The notes: generated by a model from the sequence alone, not told the origin. A DNA stretch of 64,000 nucleotides from an uncultured Rhodospirillales bacterium (GCA_903928895.1 CAIYSR010000145.1:39817-103816); one strand, 5' to 3'. Numbered from the stretch's first letter, positions 18,724-28,761 are shown. Translations and numbers: made by a program.

Positions 18724-19194
18724 TCAGCCTCCCTGCTCGTAACGATACCGGAAATCGCAATGGCTCGCGCCCTCCATCAGGGTTTGCGTGCGTTCCAGCT
18801 TGAGCTTCGGATCATAGCCCTCGCAGAACGCCCCGTCCCGGTTGCACGACAGGATTGCCCCAAGTTCCGCCAGGCCCATCGCCCGGTACATCTCGGAATA
18901 GCGGCATTTCACCACGTCGAAATGGAACTCCGTCGGCGTTGAGCGGATCACCTCGCTCCGCAGTGCGTCCTCTGCCGTCCAGCGCGGCTGGATGGCGCGG
19001 AACGAGTCGAGGCTCGGCCCGCCCGGCGCCTGCGCCGCCATTTCCGCTGCGGTGGCCTTGGCCAGCCTGACGATCGCGTTGGACAGGATGCGCTTCGCCG
19101 CGGCGTCGCCGAGCTCCGCCTTCATCTCGTCATACACCCCCTTGGCGAACGCCGCCTCGATCCGGCGCTGGGTCAGAATCGGCAGATCGGTCAT
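18724..19194 (-). CDS. L-2-amino-thiazoline-4-carboxylic acid hydrolase-like protein
   Basis: A 156-residue soluble protein resembling the ATC hydrolase-like family. The C-terminal part carries two cysteines in a family-like arrangement, VVKCRYSEMYRAMGLAELG and LSCNRDGAFCEGYDP, and ends with ASHCDFRYRYEQGG, the CxFRY end that identifies the family to me. True ATC hydrolases open 2-aminothiazoline-4-carboxylate on the way to cysteine, but most members have unproven substrates. The start at 19194 is preceded by AGGAGGGAG. It is divergent from the SDR gene across 87 bases, so the two may share control. Confidence 0.68.
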   Translation of the reverse strand: MTDLPILTQRRIEAAFAKGVYDEMKAELGDAAAKRILSNAIVRLAKATAAEMAAQAPGGPSLDSFRAIQPRWTAEDALRSEVIRSTPTEFHFDVVKCRYSEMYRAMGLAELGAILSCNRDGAFCEGYDPKLKLERTQTLMEGASHCDFRYRYEQGG

Positions 19195-19281
19195 CGCATG
19201 CTCCCTCCTGCGCCCCCTTCGCGCGGAGGCCGTCCGCGGGCATGATCGCCGGATAACGGGGATCAGGGAAGGACACCCTCC

Positions 19282-20064
19282 ATGGAAATCAAGCTCGACG
19301 GCCGCACCGCCGTCATCACCGGCGGCAGCAAGGGCCTCGGCCTCGCCATGGCCATCCGTTTCGCCGCCTCGGGCGCCGACGTCGCCATCCTCGCCCGCGG
19401 CCAGGAAGGGCTCGACGCCGCCCTGCCCGCGATCACCGCCACCGCCAAGGGCCGCGTCATCGCAGTGGCCTGCGACGTCTCCCGGGCCGATGACATCAAG
19501 CGTGCCTACGACACCGTGATGCAGCGCCTCGGCAAGATCGACATCGTCGTCAACAATGCCGGCCAGTCCCGCACCGGCGCCTTCGAAACCGTGACCGATG
19601 AGGTCTGGCAGGAGGATCTCGACCTGAAGCTGTTCGCCGCCATCCGCCTCACCCGCCTCGCCTGGCCGCAGATGCGGCAGCGCAAATGGGGCCGCGTCAT
19701 CAATGTGCTGAACATCGGCGCCAAGACGCCCCGCGCCGGCAGCGCGCCCACCACCATCTCGCGTGCCGCCGGCATGGCGCTCACCAAGGTGCTGGCCGGC
19801 GAGGGGGCGCCCGACAACGTGCTGGTCAATGCCATGCTGGTCGGTGTGATCGTTTCCGACCAGATCGTCCGCCGCCACGCAGCCCGTGGTGGCAACGTCA
19901 CGCTGGAGGAGCAGATCGCCGAAGCCGGCAAGCCGGTGCCGATGGGCCGGATGGGCACCGCCGAGGAATTCGCCAACCTCGCCTGCTTCCTCGCCTCCGA
20001 CCAGGGCGGCTACATCACCGGCACCGCCATCAACGTCGACGGCGGCATGTCCCCCGTCGTGTAG
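19282..20064 (+). CDS. SDR-fold protein lacking the catalytic Tyr/Lys
   Basis: A 260-residue Rossmann protein of the short-chain dehydrogenase family. The nucleotide-binding TGGSKGLG (13-20) and structural NNAG (91-94) are intact, and the C-terminal YITGTAINVDGGM is standard. The active-site region is not. When the segment ending LTK (167-169) is aligned to YSASKAGVIGLTK, the catalytic Tyr becomes Thr157 and the Lys becomes Arg161; the Ser-containing strand reads NVLNIGAK. It can probably bind NAD(P) but is unlikely to act as a standard oxidoreductase. It ends before a paired-hairpin repeat shared with convergent rnd. Confidence 0.88.
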   Translation: MEIKLDGRTAVITGGSKGLGLAMAIRFAASGADVAILARGQEGLDAALPAITATAKGRVIAVACDVSRADDIKRAYDTVMQRLGKIDIVVNNAGQSRTGAFETVTDEVWQEDLDLKLFAAIRLTRLAWPQMRQRKWGRVINVLNIGAKTPRAGSAPTTISRAAGMALTKVLAGEGAPDNVLVNAMLVGVIVSDQIVRRHAARGGNVTLEEQIAEAGKPVPMGRMGTAEEFANLACFLASDQGGYITGTAINVDGGMSPVV

Positions 20065-20087
20065 TCCCGGCGCCGATCAAGCAGGCA

Positions 20088-20170
20088 CGGATGGAAGTTT
20101 TTTTGGTTCTTTTTTTCAAGAAAGAACCGCACTCCCTTTTTGAAAAAAGGGAGCCAAAAACGTTCATCCG
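20088..20170. repeat. Paired T/A-cored hairpins, tails-out form
   Basis: Two stem-loops sit side by side between convergent SDR and rnd. Hairpin one pairs GGTTCTTT (20105-20112) with AAAGAACC (20121-20128). Hairpin two pairs CTCCCTTTTT (20132-20141) with AAAAAGGGAG (20144-20153). Flanking GAAGTTTTTTT on the left and CCAAAAACG on the right are the family tails, here pointing outwards; CGGATG/CATCCG (20088-20093 with 20165-20170) closes the whole as a possible three-way junction. It is almost the reverse complement of the pair at 28762-28832. Confidence 0.9.
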
Positions 20171-20182
20171 TTTCTCTTTCGC

Positions 20183-21364
20183 TCACAGCTTGACGAGTTT
20201 GATGCGTTTGCCGTCGACGGCGAGGGCGACGTTGCCGCTTTTCAGGGCCTGCGCGTCGGCGCCGAAAACGTCGTGGCGCCAGCCGTGGAGTGCCGGCACG
20301 TCGGGGGCCTCTTCGAGCGCGAGGCGGTCGATGTCCTCGCTGTTGGCGACGAGCTTCGCCGCGACGTGATGCTGCTCGCATTTCGACGCCAGCAGCACCT
20401 TCAACAGCGACACCAGTGCCGGTGACGGTCGCGGCCCGTCGCGATGCGCCTGCGCCTCCGGCAGCGCCGAGTCGGGCAGCGCCTTGGCCTCCGCGATGGC
20501 GCCGATCAGGGACAGCCCCATCCGCCCCTCGGCGAAGCCGCGGGTGATGCCCCGGCAGCGCGCCAGGGCCTCGATATCCGTCGGTGCCGTCGCCGCGATC
20601 TCCAGCAGCGCCTCGTCCTTCAGCATACGGCCACGCGGGATGTTGCTCCGCTGCGCCTCGCGCTCGCGCCAGGCGGCGATGGCGCGCAGCACGCCGAGCA
20701 TCCGGCGATTGTTGGTGCGCGGCTTCAGCCGTTCCCACATCTGCTCCGGATCGGCCAGATAAGTCGACGGCTCCGCCAGCACCCCCATCTCCTCGGACAC
20801 CCAATCGAGCCGCCCTTCCTTCTCCAACCGGTCTCGCAGCTTAATGTACACGCCGCGCAGATGGGTCACGTCGGCGGCCGCATAAGTGATCTGCGAGGCT
20901 GACAACGGGCGGGCGGCCCAGTCCGAGAACCGGTGCGCCTTGTCGATGTGCCCGCCGGTCAGGGCCGCCACCAGCCCGTCATAGGCCACCTGGTCGCCGA
21001 ACCCGGCCACCATGGCGGCCACCTGGGTGTCGAACAGCGGAGCCGGCACGGCCTGGAACAGCTGGACGAAAATCTCGATATCCTGCCGGCAGGCATGGAA
21101 CACCTTGACCACATCAGGGTCGGCAAACAGCGGCGCCAGCGCGGCGAGATCAATGCCCGGGGCGAGCGCATCCACCACCGCCACCTCGTGGTCGCCAGCA
21201 AGCTGGACGACGCAGAGTTCGGGCCAATAGGTCCGCTCGCGCATGAACTCGGTGTCCACCGTGACAAAAGTCTCGGCACGCAGCCGGGTGCAGAGCGCCT
21301 CGAGCGCTGCGGTGGTGGTGATGAGGGCAGGCGGCGGAAAATCCGGCTTCGGGCTCTTGGGCAT
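20183..21364 (-). CDS. rnd: Ribonuclease D
   Basis: RNase D trims the 3' ends of tRNA precursors and other structured RNAs. The 393-residue protein has the DEDDy exonuclease domain first: Exo I VDTEF (Asp37, Glu39), Exo II FHACRQDIEI (Asp95) and Exo III YAAADVTHL (Tyr161, Asp165). An HRDC domain follows (around 215-300, WERLKPRTNNRRMLGVLRAI), and the C-terminal region resembles the second HRDC-like domain of E. coli RNase D. Length is normal for the family. It is monocistronic and ends at the paired-hairpin repeat. Confidence 0.95.
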   Translation of the reverse strand: MPKSPKPDFPPPALITTTAALEALCTRLRAETFVTVDTEFMRERTYWPELCVVQLAGDHEVAVVDALAPGIDLAALAPLFADPDVVKVFHACRQDIEIFVQLFQAVPAPLFDTQVAAMVAGFGDQVAYDGLVAALTGGHIDKAHRFSDWAARPLSASQITYAAADVTHLRGVYIKLRDRLEKEGRLDWVSEEMGVLAEPSTYLADPEQMWERLKPRTNNRRMLGVLRAIAAWREREAQRSNIPRGRMLKDEALLEIAATAPTDIEALARCRGITRGFAEGRMGLSLIGAIAEAKALPDSALPEAQAHRDGPRPSPALVSLLKVLLASKCEQHHVAAKLVANSEDIDRLALEEAPDVPALHGWRHDVFGADAQALKSGNVALAVDGKRIKLVKL

Positions 21365-21432
21365 CCAATCGTTCTACACGCAGGTGGTTAGATGGTGAAG
21401 ACGCGAGTCAATGCCCTATCACAATTGGGAAT

Positions 21433-21921
21433 TTGTCAGAGTGTTCGTGCGAGCCTAGGTTGAAGCCTCCTGGGACCTGGACCGAGGAGGGGCCGTTGGC
21501 AAGCGGATGGACGATGACTGAGGCGTTTCGTCGACTTGGAGTCGAGATTAGCGCTCCGCGTGGAACTTGGTCAGGGAGGTCTGCCGATGCCAAGACGGTG
21601 GTTTTGGTGCTTTGGCGTGATCGGTTCGATTTTGCGAAGAATCCCGTCGAGTATCACGAAAGATCGGATGAGCGGCCCGACGAGTGGATCAACCGGCCAG
21701 GCAACCGGAAGCGTCGCGCGGATTTGGCTTGGGCACAGGACCATTGCAATGGGCTATTTCGAGTAGTTCTCGCTGAAGCTGTCAGCGAGACTGCAGAAAC
21801 GAGAACTGGGGAAAGTTGGAGCCCGCGTCCCGATGTGCTGATGCGAATCACATATGTCAAAGATACAGGTCAGTTTGGTGCCGTCATGGTCGAAGGAAAG
21901 TTAAGACCGCTATCCCGTTAG
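21433..21921 (+). CDS. Hypothetical protein of lower GC, possible acquired gene
   Basis: I do not recognise this protein. From a TTG start at 21433 it is 162 residues; the first ATG, at 21514, gives 135 residues beginning MTEAFRRLGVEIS and keeps the conserved-looking part. It is soluble, Trp- and Arg-rich, with blocks such as GTWSGRSADAKTVVLVLWRD and NRKRRADLAWAQDHCNGLFRV that look like a folded domain with charged core residues. Base composition is visibly lower in GC than rnd and aspS on either side, and the codon pattern lacks the strong third-position GC bias. It is probably horizontally acquired; a DNA- or RNA-processing role linked to mobile DNA is only a guess. Confidence 0.6.
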   Translation: MSECSCEPRLKPPGTWTEEGPLASGWTMTEAFRRLGVEISAPRGTWSGRSADAKTVVLVLWRDRFDFAKNPVEYHERSDERPDEWINRPGNRKRRADLAWAQDHCNGLFRVVLAEAVSETAETRTGESWSPRPDVLMRITYVKDTGQFGAVMVEGKLRPLSR

Positions 21922-22016
21922 ATGCTAGAGGACAGATGGCCAAATTCTGCTAGAGCGCCTTGACAGCACCGGCGGGGTCTGTTGTGACCCGGCACTTGCC
22001 AGACGGGACCTTCGAT

Positions 22017-23804
22017 ATGCACGCCTATCGCACCCATACCTGCGGCGCGCTGCGCGCCGCCGACGCCGGCCGGACCGCCCGGATTTCCGGCTGGATCCAC
22101 AGCAAGCGCGACCATGGCGGCCTGCTGTTCATCGACCTGCGCGACCATTACGGCCTGACCCAGTGCGTCTTCGCCGCCGGCAGCCAGGCCTTCGAGGCGG
22201 TCGAGCGCCTGCGCGTCGAAAGCGTCGTCACCGTCACCGGCACGGTGGTCAACCGCGAGGGCGCCACCATCAACCCCAAGCTGCCCACCGGCGAGATCGA
22301 GCTGAAGGCCGAGACGGTGGCCGTGCAATCCGCCGCCGACGTGCTGCCGATGCAGGTCGCCGGCGACGAGAAGTTCCCCGACGAGATCCGCCTCAAATAC
22401 CGCTTCATCGACCTGCGCCGCGAAAAGATGCAGCGCAACATGAAGCTGCGCGCCGGCGTCATCGCCTCCATCCGCCGCCGGATGATCGACAGCGGCTTCA
22501 CCGAGTTCCAGACCCCGATCCTCACCGCCTCCTCCCCCGAGGGCGCGCGCGACTTCCTGGTCCCCTCGCGCAACCACCCCGGCAAGTTCTACGCCCTGCC
22601 GCAGGCGCCCCAGCAGTTCAAGCAGCTCGCCATGGTCGCGGGCCTGGACCGCTACTTCCAAATCGCGCCGTGCTTCCGCGACGAAGCCAGCCGCGCCGAC
22701 CGCTCGCCGGGCGAGTTCTACCAGCTCGATTTCGAGATGAGCTTCGTGACGCAAGACGACGTCTTCAACACCCTCGAACCCGTCATCGCCGGCGTCTTCG
22801 AGGAATTCGGCGAGGACCGCGCCGTCACCAAGCCGCCCTTCCCGCGCATTCCCTACGACACCTCGATGCTGCTCTACGGCTCCGACAAGCCCGACCTGCG
22901 CAACCCGCTGCTGATCACCGACGTCACCGCGCACTTCGCCGGCTCCGGCTTCGGCCTCTTCGCCAAGATCGCCGCCTCCGGCGGCATCGTGCGCGCCATC
23001 CCGGCCCCCGGCACCGCCCACAACCCGCGCAGCTTCTTCGACAAGCTCAACGACTGGGCCCGCGAGTCCGGCGCCGGCGGCCTCGGCTACATCCAGTTCG
23101 ACGCCGACGGCCCCAAAGGCCCGATCGCCCGCAACCTCGAAGCGGACCGCGCCGAAGCCATTCGCCTCGCCTGCGGCCTCAAGCCGGGCGACAGCGTCTT
23201 CTTCGCCGCCGGCAAGAAGGACGAAGCGCCGAAGTTCTCCGGCGCCGTGCGCACCCGCCTCGGCAACGAGCTCGGCCTGATCAAGGACGGCGACTTCAAG
23301 TTCTGCTGGATCACCGATTTCCCGATGTTCGAACTGAACGAGGAAACCAAGCAGATCGACTTCAGCCACAACCCCTTCAGCATGCCGCAGGGCGAGCTGG
23401 AGGCGCTGAACACCCAGGACCCGCTCACCATCAAGGCCTACCAGTACGACATCGTGTGCAACGGCATCGAGCTGTCCTCGGGCGCCATCCGCAACCACAG
23501 GCCGGACGTGATGATCCGCGCCTTCGAAATCGCCGGCTACACCAAGGACGACGTCGAGGCCCGCTTCGGCGGCATGCTCAACGCCTTCCGCTACGGCGCC
23601 CCGCCGCATGGCGGCTCCGCACCGGGCATCGACCGCATCGTCATGCTGCTCGCCGACGAGCCCAACATCCGCGAAGTCATCCTCTTCCCTCTCAACCAGC
23701 AGGGCGAGGACCTGATGATGGGCGCACCGGCCGAAATTCCCGCCGCGCGGCTGAAGGAGCTCTCGATCGCGCTGGCCCTGCCCCCGGTGGTACGCAAGGG
23801 GTAG
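22017..23804 (+). CDS. aspS: Aspartyl-tRNA synthetase
   Basis: The enzyme charges tRNA-Asp (and, in organisms lacking AsnRS, often tRNA-Asn too) with aspartate. The 595-residue product has the class IIb plan: an N-terminal OB anticodon-binding domain ([29 protein letters not shown] read in short blocks), class II motif 2 [21 protein letters not shown] (given by its start [10 protein letters not shown]), a GAD insertion domain and motif 3 [13 protein letters not shown]. The start at 22017 gives the canonical [10 protein letters not shown]; the longer frame from 21960 is not supported. Whether it is discriminating cannot be decided here. Confidence 0.97.
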   Translation: MHAYRTHTCGALRAADAGRTARISGWIHSKRDHGGLLFIDLRDHYGLTQCVFAAGSQAFEAVERLRVESVVTVTGTVVNREGATINPKLPTGEIELKAETVAVQSAADVLPMQVAGDEKFPDEIRLKYRFIDLRREKMQRNMKLRAGVIASIRRRMIDSGFTEFQTPILTASSPEGARDFLVPSRNHPGKFYALPQAPQQFKQLAMVAGLDRYFQIAPCFRDEASRADRSPGEFYQLDFEMSFVTQDDVFNTLEPVIAGVFEEFGEDRAVTKPPFPRIPYDTSMLLYGSDKPDLRNPLLITDVTAHFAGSGFGLFAKIAASGGIVRAIPAPGTAHNPRSFFDKLNDWARESGAGGLGYIQFDADGPKGPIARNLEADRAEAIRLACGLKPGDSVFFAAGKKDEAPKFSGAVRTRLGNELGLIKDGDFKFCWITDFPMFELNEETKQIDFSHNPFSMPQGELEALNTQDPLTIKAYQYDIVCNGIELSSGAIRNHRPDVMIRAFEIAGYTKDDVEARFGGMLNAFRYGAPPHGGSAPGIDRIVMLLADEPNIREVILFPLNQQGEDLMMGAPAEIPAARLKELSIALALPPVVRKG

Positions 23805-23910
23805 CGGCCCGGGGCGCCGAGAGCTTCGACCGCCGCGTCATTTCAGGGGAATATCGGGGGAAGCCCCCCGGCCGCCCCCACCGGGAGCGGCCGTAAGTCC
23901 TTGGGGAAAT

Positions 23911-23986
23911 TGGTGAGCCCGTCGGGATTCGAACCCGAGGCCCCAAGATTAAAAGTCTCGTGCTCTACCAGCTGAGCTACGGGCTC
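23911..23986 (-). tRNA. tRNA-Lys (TTT)
   Basis: The minus strand reads GAGCCCG at the 5' end pairing with CGGGCTC before discriminator A and an encoded CCA. The D-arm AGCTCAGCTGGTAGAG, a T-arm with GGTTCGAATCC-type sequence and the anticodon loop CTTTTAA are all present, with anticodon TTT complementary to 23951-23953. All four stems are intact over 76 bases. It lies alone between aspS and the cyclophilin gene. Confidence 0.97.
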
Positions 23987-24123
23987 GACACTCCGCCGGA
24001 CATCTTACCGGCGGGTCAGGCGCCTTGAACGACAAGCCGCCCGCGCGGTCAAGAGGCAGATGCGGACGTCAGGTATCACGCGCCGGGTTGGCGGGACGCG
24101 GCGCGCCAAACATCAGTCAAACC

Positions 24124-24160
24124 GACCGGTATGACCCATTCTCCATGGGTCATACCGGTC
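24124..24160 (-). terminator. Perfect 16-bp hairpin downstream of cyclophilin gene
   Basis: Arms 24124-24139 and 24145-24160 are perfectly complementary over 16 bp around a TCTCC loop. The hairpin starts 8 bases beyond the cyclophilin stop codon, so it is well placed to end the gyrA-coaD-cyclophilin transcript. Only a short GGTTT follows on the minus strand, so it may act as a 3'-end stabiliser as much as a terminator. Confidence 0.7.
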
Positions 24161-24167
24161 GAAATGA

Positions 24168-24719
24168 CTACTTGACGTCGGCAGCGACGCGCAGCGAGAT
24201 GATCTTGTCGGGATTGGACACGGTGCCCCCACCGCCCGAGCCGCGCTTGATCTTGTCCACGGCATCCATGCCCGACGTCACCTGGCCCCAGATCGTGTAC
24301 TGCCCGTCCAGATGCGTCGCCGCTGCGAACATGATGAAGAACTGGCTGTCCGCGCTGTCCGGGTCCTGCGAGCGCGCCGCGCCCACCGTGCCGCGCAGGA
24401 AATGCTTCGCCCGGCTGAACTCGGCCTTCACATTGCCCAGCTTGCTGCCGCCCGTCCCCGTGCCCGTCGGATCGCCGGACTGGGCCATGAACCCCTCGAT
24501 CACGCGATGGAACACGATGCCGTCGTAGAATTTCGCCCGCGCCAGCTCCTTCACCCGCGCGACATGGTTCGGCGCGACTTCAGGGAACAGCTGGATGACC
24601 ACGCGGCCGTCCTTGAGTTCCAGATACAGCGTGTTTTCGAGATCGGCGGCGTCGGCGCTCATGGGTAATCCAATGGCAAGGGTTGTGGAAACGGCGGCAA
24701 GCAAGGCGCGGCGATGCAT
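24168..24719 (-). CDS. Exported cyclophilin-type peptidyl-prolyl isomerase
   Basis: A 183-residue precursor with a signal peptide (MHRRALLAAVSTTLAIGLP, cleavage near SADA-AD). The cyclophilin core shows FYDGIVFHRVIEGFMAQSGDPTG (cited by FHRVIEGFMAQ, containing the catalytic Arg), the Gln in SQFFIMFA and LDGQYTIWGQV. It catalyses cis-trans isomerisation of prolyl bonds in periplasmic proteins, like PpiA. The start at 24719 has GGAG 7 bases upstream and follows the coaD stop by 19 bases; an upstream ATG at 24752 would weaken the signal peptide. Confidence 0.93.
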   Translation of the reverse strand: MHRRALLAAVSTTLAIGLPMSADAADLENTLYLELKDGRVVIQLFPEVAPNHVARVKELARAKFYDGIVFHRVIEGFMAQSGDPTGTGTGGSKLGNVKAEFSRAKHFLRGTVGAARSQDPDSADSQFFIMFAAATHLDGQYTIWGQVTSGMDAVDKIKRGSGGGGTVSNPDKIISLRVAADVK

Positions 24720-24738
24720 GGCGTGGCTCCGCGGATGA

Positions 24739-25248
24739 TCAGGTGGAGGCAAGACGCGCCGTCACCCGCGCCAGGGTGTTCGGCGTGACGAAGGATGTAA
24801 TGTCGCCGCCCAGAATCGCAATCTCCTTGACGAAGCGCGAGGAGATGAAATGCTGGCGCTCGCTGGCCGGCAGGAACACCGTCTCGATCGTCGGATCGAG
24901 CCGCGCGTTCATGCCCGCCATCTGGAACTCGAAGTCGAAATCCGACACCGCCCGCAGCCCGCGCACGATCATCATCGCGCCGACCTGTTTGGCGAAATTC
25001 ATCAGCAGCGAGTCGAACGGCAGCACCTCGATCGAGGTCCCGGTGCGCGCGGCAAGCTGGGTGCACTCCTCGCGCACCAGCGCCACCCGCTCCTCCACCG
25101 GGAACAGCGGCCCCTTGCCGATATTGCTCGCCACCCCCACCACCAGGTGGTCCATCATCCGCGCGGCGCGGCCGATGATATCCAGATGCCCGTTGTGGAT
25201 CGGATCGAAAGTGCCGGGATACAGCCCCTTGCGCACGCGATCAGCCAT
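24739..25248 (-). CDS. coaD: Phosphopantetheine adenylyltransferase
   Basis: CoaD makes dephospho-CoA from 4'-phosphopantetheine and ATP, the penultimate step of CoA synthesis. The 169-residue protein has the nucleotidyltransferase (T/H)xGH motif in [14 protein letters not shown] (HNGH, 18-21) and the [10 protein letters not shown] motif that binds ATP phosphates, plus [15 protein letters not shown] for pantetheine binding. Length is exactly that of the family. The start overlaps the gyrA stop by 8 bases, so coaD is translationally coupled to gyrA. Confidence 0.97.
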   Translation of the reverse strand: MADRVRKGLYPGTFDPIHNGHLDIIGRAARMMDHLVVGVASNIGKGPLFPVEERVALVREECTQLAARTGTSIEVLPFDSLLMNFAKQVGAMMIVRGLRAVSDFDFEFQMAGMNARLDPTIETVFLPASERQHFISSRFVKEIAILGGDITSFVTPNTLARVTARLAST

Positions 25249-28066
25249 GGCCGTCCTCTCCCTCTGCCGGCCCGTTGTCGGGCTCTGCGCCGTTCCCGCC
25301 CGCGCCGTTCGTCCCGGCCGCGGGTTCGTCCTCGATGGCCTCGTCCTCCATCACCGGGAACACGCTGGTCACGTGCTCGCCGGAGTCGAGGCGGAAAATG
25401 GTCACGCCCTGCGCCGCCCGCCCGGTGATCCGCACCTGGTCGGCCGGCACCCGGATCAGCCGCCCCGCATCGGTCACCAGCATCACGTCGTCGCCCGTCC
25501 GAACCCGGAACGTGCCCGCCACCGCCTGGCCGGTCCGCGGCGTCAGCGTGATATTGGTGATGCCCTGGCCGCCCCGCCCGGTGACGCGGTATTCATAAGC
25601 GCTGGACCGCTTGCCGAACCCGATATCGGTCACCGTGAGCAGGAAATCCTCGGTCTCGGCCATCTCCGCGAAACGCGCATCGGACAGCTCGATCGCCTCC
25701 TCGGCACCCTCCTCGGCCTCGATTACGACCGGCTCCGCCACCTCGTCCTCGCTGCCGCGCCGCCGCGCCGTTGCCCGCTTGAGATACGCGGCCCGCTCAC
25801 CCATCGATGCCTCGACATGGCGCAGCACGGACAGGCTGATCACCTCGTCCGGCTTCTTGCCCTCGGCCAGCTTGATCCCGCGCACGCCCGAACTATCGCG
25901 CCCCGCGAACACCCGCACCACGTCGTCCGTCGCCTGGAAGCGGATGCAACGCCCAGCCCGCGAGGCCAGCATGATATCGTCGCCCTCGCGCAGCGTCGCC
26001 ACCCCCACCAGGCGATCGCCCTCGTCGAGCTTCATCGCAATCAGCCCGGAACTCCGCATATTGCGGAAATCCGACAACCGGTTGCGCCGCACATAGCCGC
26101 TCGAGGTCGCAAAGACGAGATGCAGGTTCTCCCACATCGTCTCGTCGATCGGCAGCGGCAGCACCGTCGTGATGGTGTCCCCGGCCAGGTCCGGCAACAG
26201 GTTGATCAGCGCCCGCCCCTTCCCGGTCGGCCCGCCTTCGGGCAGCTTCCACACCTTCTCGCGATACGCCTTGCCGCCCGACGAAAAGAACAGCACCCAT
26301 TGATGGGTATGCCCGTTGAAGCTGCGGGTGACGATATCATCGCCCCGCGTGCTCGCCGCGCTGCGTCCCCGCCCGCCCCGGTTCTGCTGCCTGAACGTCT
26401 CCAGCGGCGTGCGCTTGATGAACCCGTCGCGCGTGATCGTCACCACCATCTGGCCCGGCTCGATCAGGCTCTCGTCATCCTGGTCCGATGCGCCCTCGAC
26501 GATGTCGCTCATCCGCGGATGCGCGATATCGGTCCGCACCTCCAGCAGCTCGGCCTGCATCACCTCCATCCGCCGCGGCCGCGAGGCGATGATCGCCAGC
26601 AACTCGCTGATCTTGGCCGCGACCTCGCCCATCTCGCCGCTGATCTTCTCGCGCTCCAGCCCGGTCAGCCGCTGCAACCGCAGTTCCAGGATGCCCCGCG
26701 CCTGCTCCTCGGTGAGCCGCACCGTCCCATCAGCGGCAATCACATTGCGCTCGTCCTCGATCAGTTCGAGCAGCGGACGCACCTCTGCCGCCGGCCAATC
26801 CCGCGCCATCAGCGCCGCCCGCGCCGTCGCCGCATCCGGGCTCGCCCGGATCAGCACGATCACCTCGTCGATATTCGCCACCGCCAAGCCGAGTCCGACC
26901 AGCAGATGCGCCCGCTCGCGCGCCTTGCGCAGATCGTGCCGCGCGCGCCGCAGGATCACCTCCTCGCGGAAGCGGATGAACACCTCCAGCGCATCCTTCA
27001 GCCCCATCATCCGCGGCTTGCCGCCATCCAGCGCCAGCGAATTCACCCCGAAGCTGATCTGCAACTGGGTGAACCGGAACAAATGGTTCAGCACCACCTC
27101 CGGCGTCGCATCGCGCTTGAGCTCGATCACGATCCGCATGCCGGAGCGATCGCTCTCGTCGCGCAGATCGCTGATCCCCTCGACCTGCTTGGCCCGCACC
27201 AGCTCCGCGATCCGCTCCAGCAGGGTCGACTTGTTCACTTGGTACGGAATTTCCGACACGATGATCGCGAACCGATCCTTGCGGATCTCCTCGATCTCGG
27301 TCCGCGCCCGCAGCACGATCGACCCACGCCCGGTCTCGAAAGCGCTGCGAATCCCGCTGCGCCCCATGATCAGCCCGCCGGTCGGAAAATCCGGCCCCGG
27401 CACGATCTTCATCAGCTCATCGAGGCTGATGTCGGGCTGCGCGATGATCGCCAGTGTCGCGTCGATGATCTCGCCTGGGTTATGCGTCGGAATATTCGTC
27501 GCCATCCCCACCGCGATGCCGCCGGCCCCGTTGATCAACAGGTTCGGGAACATCGCCGGCAGCACCCGCGGCTCCTCGGCACTCTCGTCATAGGTCGGCA
27601 TGAAATCGACCGTGTCGCGGTCGATATCGGCCAGCAGATACATCGCAGCCTTGGACAGCCGCGCCTCGGTATAGCGCATCGCCGCCGGCGGATCGCCATC
27701 GACCGAGCCGAAATTGCCCTGCCCATCGATGAGCTTCACCCGCATCGAGAAATTCTGCGCCATCCGCACCAGCGCGTCATAGATCGCGCTGTCGCCATGC
27801 GGATGGAAATTGCCCATCACCTCGCCGACCATCTTGGCCGACTTGCGATAGGGCTTGTCCGGCGTGTAGCCGCCCTCGTTCATCGCATGCAGGATGCGCC
27901 GATGCACCGGCTTCAGCCCGTCCCGCGCATCCGGCAGCGCCCGGCTGACGATGACCGACATCGCATAGTCGAGATAGGACCGGCGCATCTCATCTTCGAG
28001 CAGCACCGGTTCATGGTCATGGGGGCCGGATCCGTGGAGGGGATCGACAGGCGGCGTATCGCTCAA
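25241..28066 (-). CDS. gyrA: DNA gyrase subunit A
   Basis: The 941-residue A subunit cuts and rejoins DNA and wraps it for negative supercoiling. The N-terminal breakage-reunion domain holds the active-site Tyr132 in [11 protein letters not shown]. The quinolone region reads [13 protein letters not shown], with Ser93 and Asp97 at the positions of E. coli Ser83 and Asp87, the drug-sensitive type. The C-terminal wrapping domain contains the GyrA box [11 protein letters not shown] and the expected repeating blades. The tail ends in a Gly/Glu/Asp-rich stretch (about 910-941). It starts the gyrA-coaD-cyclophilin run and lies 51 bases downstream of ssb. Confidence 0.98.
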   Translation of the reverse strand: MSDTPPVDPLHGSGPHDHEPVLLEDEMRRSYLDYAMSVIVSRALPDARDGLKPVHRRILHAMNEGGYTPDKPYRKSAKMVGEVMGNFHPHGDSAIYDALVRMAQNFSMRVKLIDGQGNFGSVDGDPPAAMRYTEARLSKAAMYLLADIDRDTVDFMPTYDESAEEPRVLPAMFPNLLINGAGGIAVGMATNIPTHNPGEIIDATLAIIAQPDISLDELMKIVPGPDFPTGGLIMGRSGIRSAFETGRGSIVLRARTEIEEIRKDRFAIIVSEIPYQVNKSTLLERIAELVRAKQVEGISDLRDESDRSGMRIVIELKRDATPEVVLNHLFRFTQLQISFGVNSLALDGGKPRMMGLKDALEVFIRFREEVILRRARHDLRKARERAHLLVGLGLAVANIDEVIVLIRASPDAATARAALMARDWPAAEVRPLLELIEDERNVIAADGTVRLTEEQARGILELRLQRLTGLEREKISGEMGEVAAKISELLAIIASRPRRMEVMQAELLEVRTDIAHPRMSDIVEGASDQDDESLIEPGQMVVTITRDGFIKRTPLETFRQQNRGGRGRSAASTRGDDIVTRSFNGHTHQWVLFFSSGGKAYREKVWKLPEGGPTGKGRALINLLPDLAGDTITTVLPLPIDETMWENLHLVFATSSGYVRRNRLSDFRNMRSSGLIAMKLDEGDRLVGVATLREGDDIMLASRAGRCIRFQATDDVVRVFAGRDSSGVRGIKLAEGKKPDEVISLSVLRHVEASMGERAAYLKRATARRRGSEDEVAEPVVIEAEEGAEEAIELSDARFAEMAETEDFLLTVTDIGFGKRSSAYEYRVTGRGGQGITNITLTPRTGQAVAGTFRVRTGDDVMLVTDAGRLIRVPADQVRITGRAAQGVTIFRLDSGEHVTSVFPVMEDEAIEDEPAAGTNGAGGNGAEPDNGPAEGEDGHG

Positions 28067-28117
28067 CTCAGGCTCGTTTCAGTCGTATGATTGCAGGGCG
28101 TCGCGGGCGGGCGACCC

Positions 28118-28651
28118 TCAGAACGGAATTTCATCGTCGAGATCATGGCCGCCGCCTTTCGGCGCGTCCCACGACGGCCGCGCACCACCGCCGCCCGCGC
28201 TCCCGCCGGACCGCGGCGCCGCCGCCGCCCGCTCGCGCGGCTGGTAGCCACCACTGCGCTCGCCACCACCGCCCATTTCGTCCCCGCCGGCACCGGCATT
28301 GCGGCTGTCCAGCAGCGTCAGCTCGCCCTTGAACCGCCCGATCACCACCTCGGTGGTGTATTTCTCCTGGCCCGACTGGTCCGTCCACTTGCGCGTCTGC
28401 AACGCCCCCTCGACATAGACCTTGCTGCCCTTGCGCACATATTTCTCAACCACATCGCCGATCCGGTCGTTGAACACCACCACCCGGTGCCACTCCGTCC
28501 GCTCCTTGCGCTCGCCCGAGGCGCGATCGTTCCACGTCTCGCTCGTCGCCAGCGAGAAGTTGACGATCTTGCTCCCATCCTGGCTCGAACGGACCTCCGG
28601 GTCCTTGCCCACGTTACCGACCAGAATCACCTTGTTGACCGAACCGGCCAT
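28118..28651 (-). CDS. ssb: Single-stranded DNA-binding protein
   Basis: SSB coats single-stranded DNA during replication, repair and recombination. The 177-residue protein has an OB fold from SVNKVILVGNVGKDPEVR to GRFKGELTLLDSR, followed by a Gly/Arg/Ala-rich flexible linker and the acidic tip DLDDEIPF that recruits partner proteins. I chose ATG 28651 (MAGSVNKV), with GAGG just upstream; an ATG at 28660 adds MRR. Longer extensions run into the hairpin repeat and are artefacts. It is divergent from uvrA, the arrangement known from E. coli and alphaproteobacteria, with a LexA-type box in the shared region. Confidence 0.96.
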   Translation of the reverse strand: MAGSVNKVILVGNVGKDPEVRSSQDGSKIVNFSLATSETWNDRASGERKERTEWHRVVVFNDRIGDVVEKYVRKGSKVYVEGALQTRKWTDQSGQEKYTTEVVIGRFKGELTLLDSRNAGAGGDEMGGGGERSGGYQPRERAAAAPRSGGSAGGGGARPSWDAPKGGGHDLDDEIPF

Positions 28652-28761
28652 GCGCCTCATTCCCGTTGTTCTGCCCGCAACCGAGCGTCTGCCTTCATAC
28701 CCCACCCCCCCCCCAACCACCAGACCCACCCGCGCCGCCGTCCCGCGGTGCCAAACCGGCA

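Noticed and set aside
25241..28066. Quinolone-resistance change in gyrA
   Set aside because: Ser93 and Asp97 correspond to the sensitive residues Ser83 and Asp87 of E. coli; nothing unusual is seen.
24683..28090. A 1135-residue open frame opposite gyrA
   Set aside because: It mirrors gyrA codon structure (His/Arg/Pro-rich translation), has no domain features and is a typical antisense artefact of high GC. Similar long frames opposite or out of phase with uvrA, aspS, the amidase, mreB and the EF-G paralogue were dropped for the same reason.
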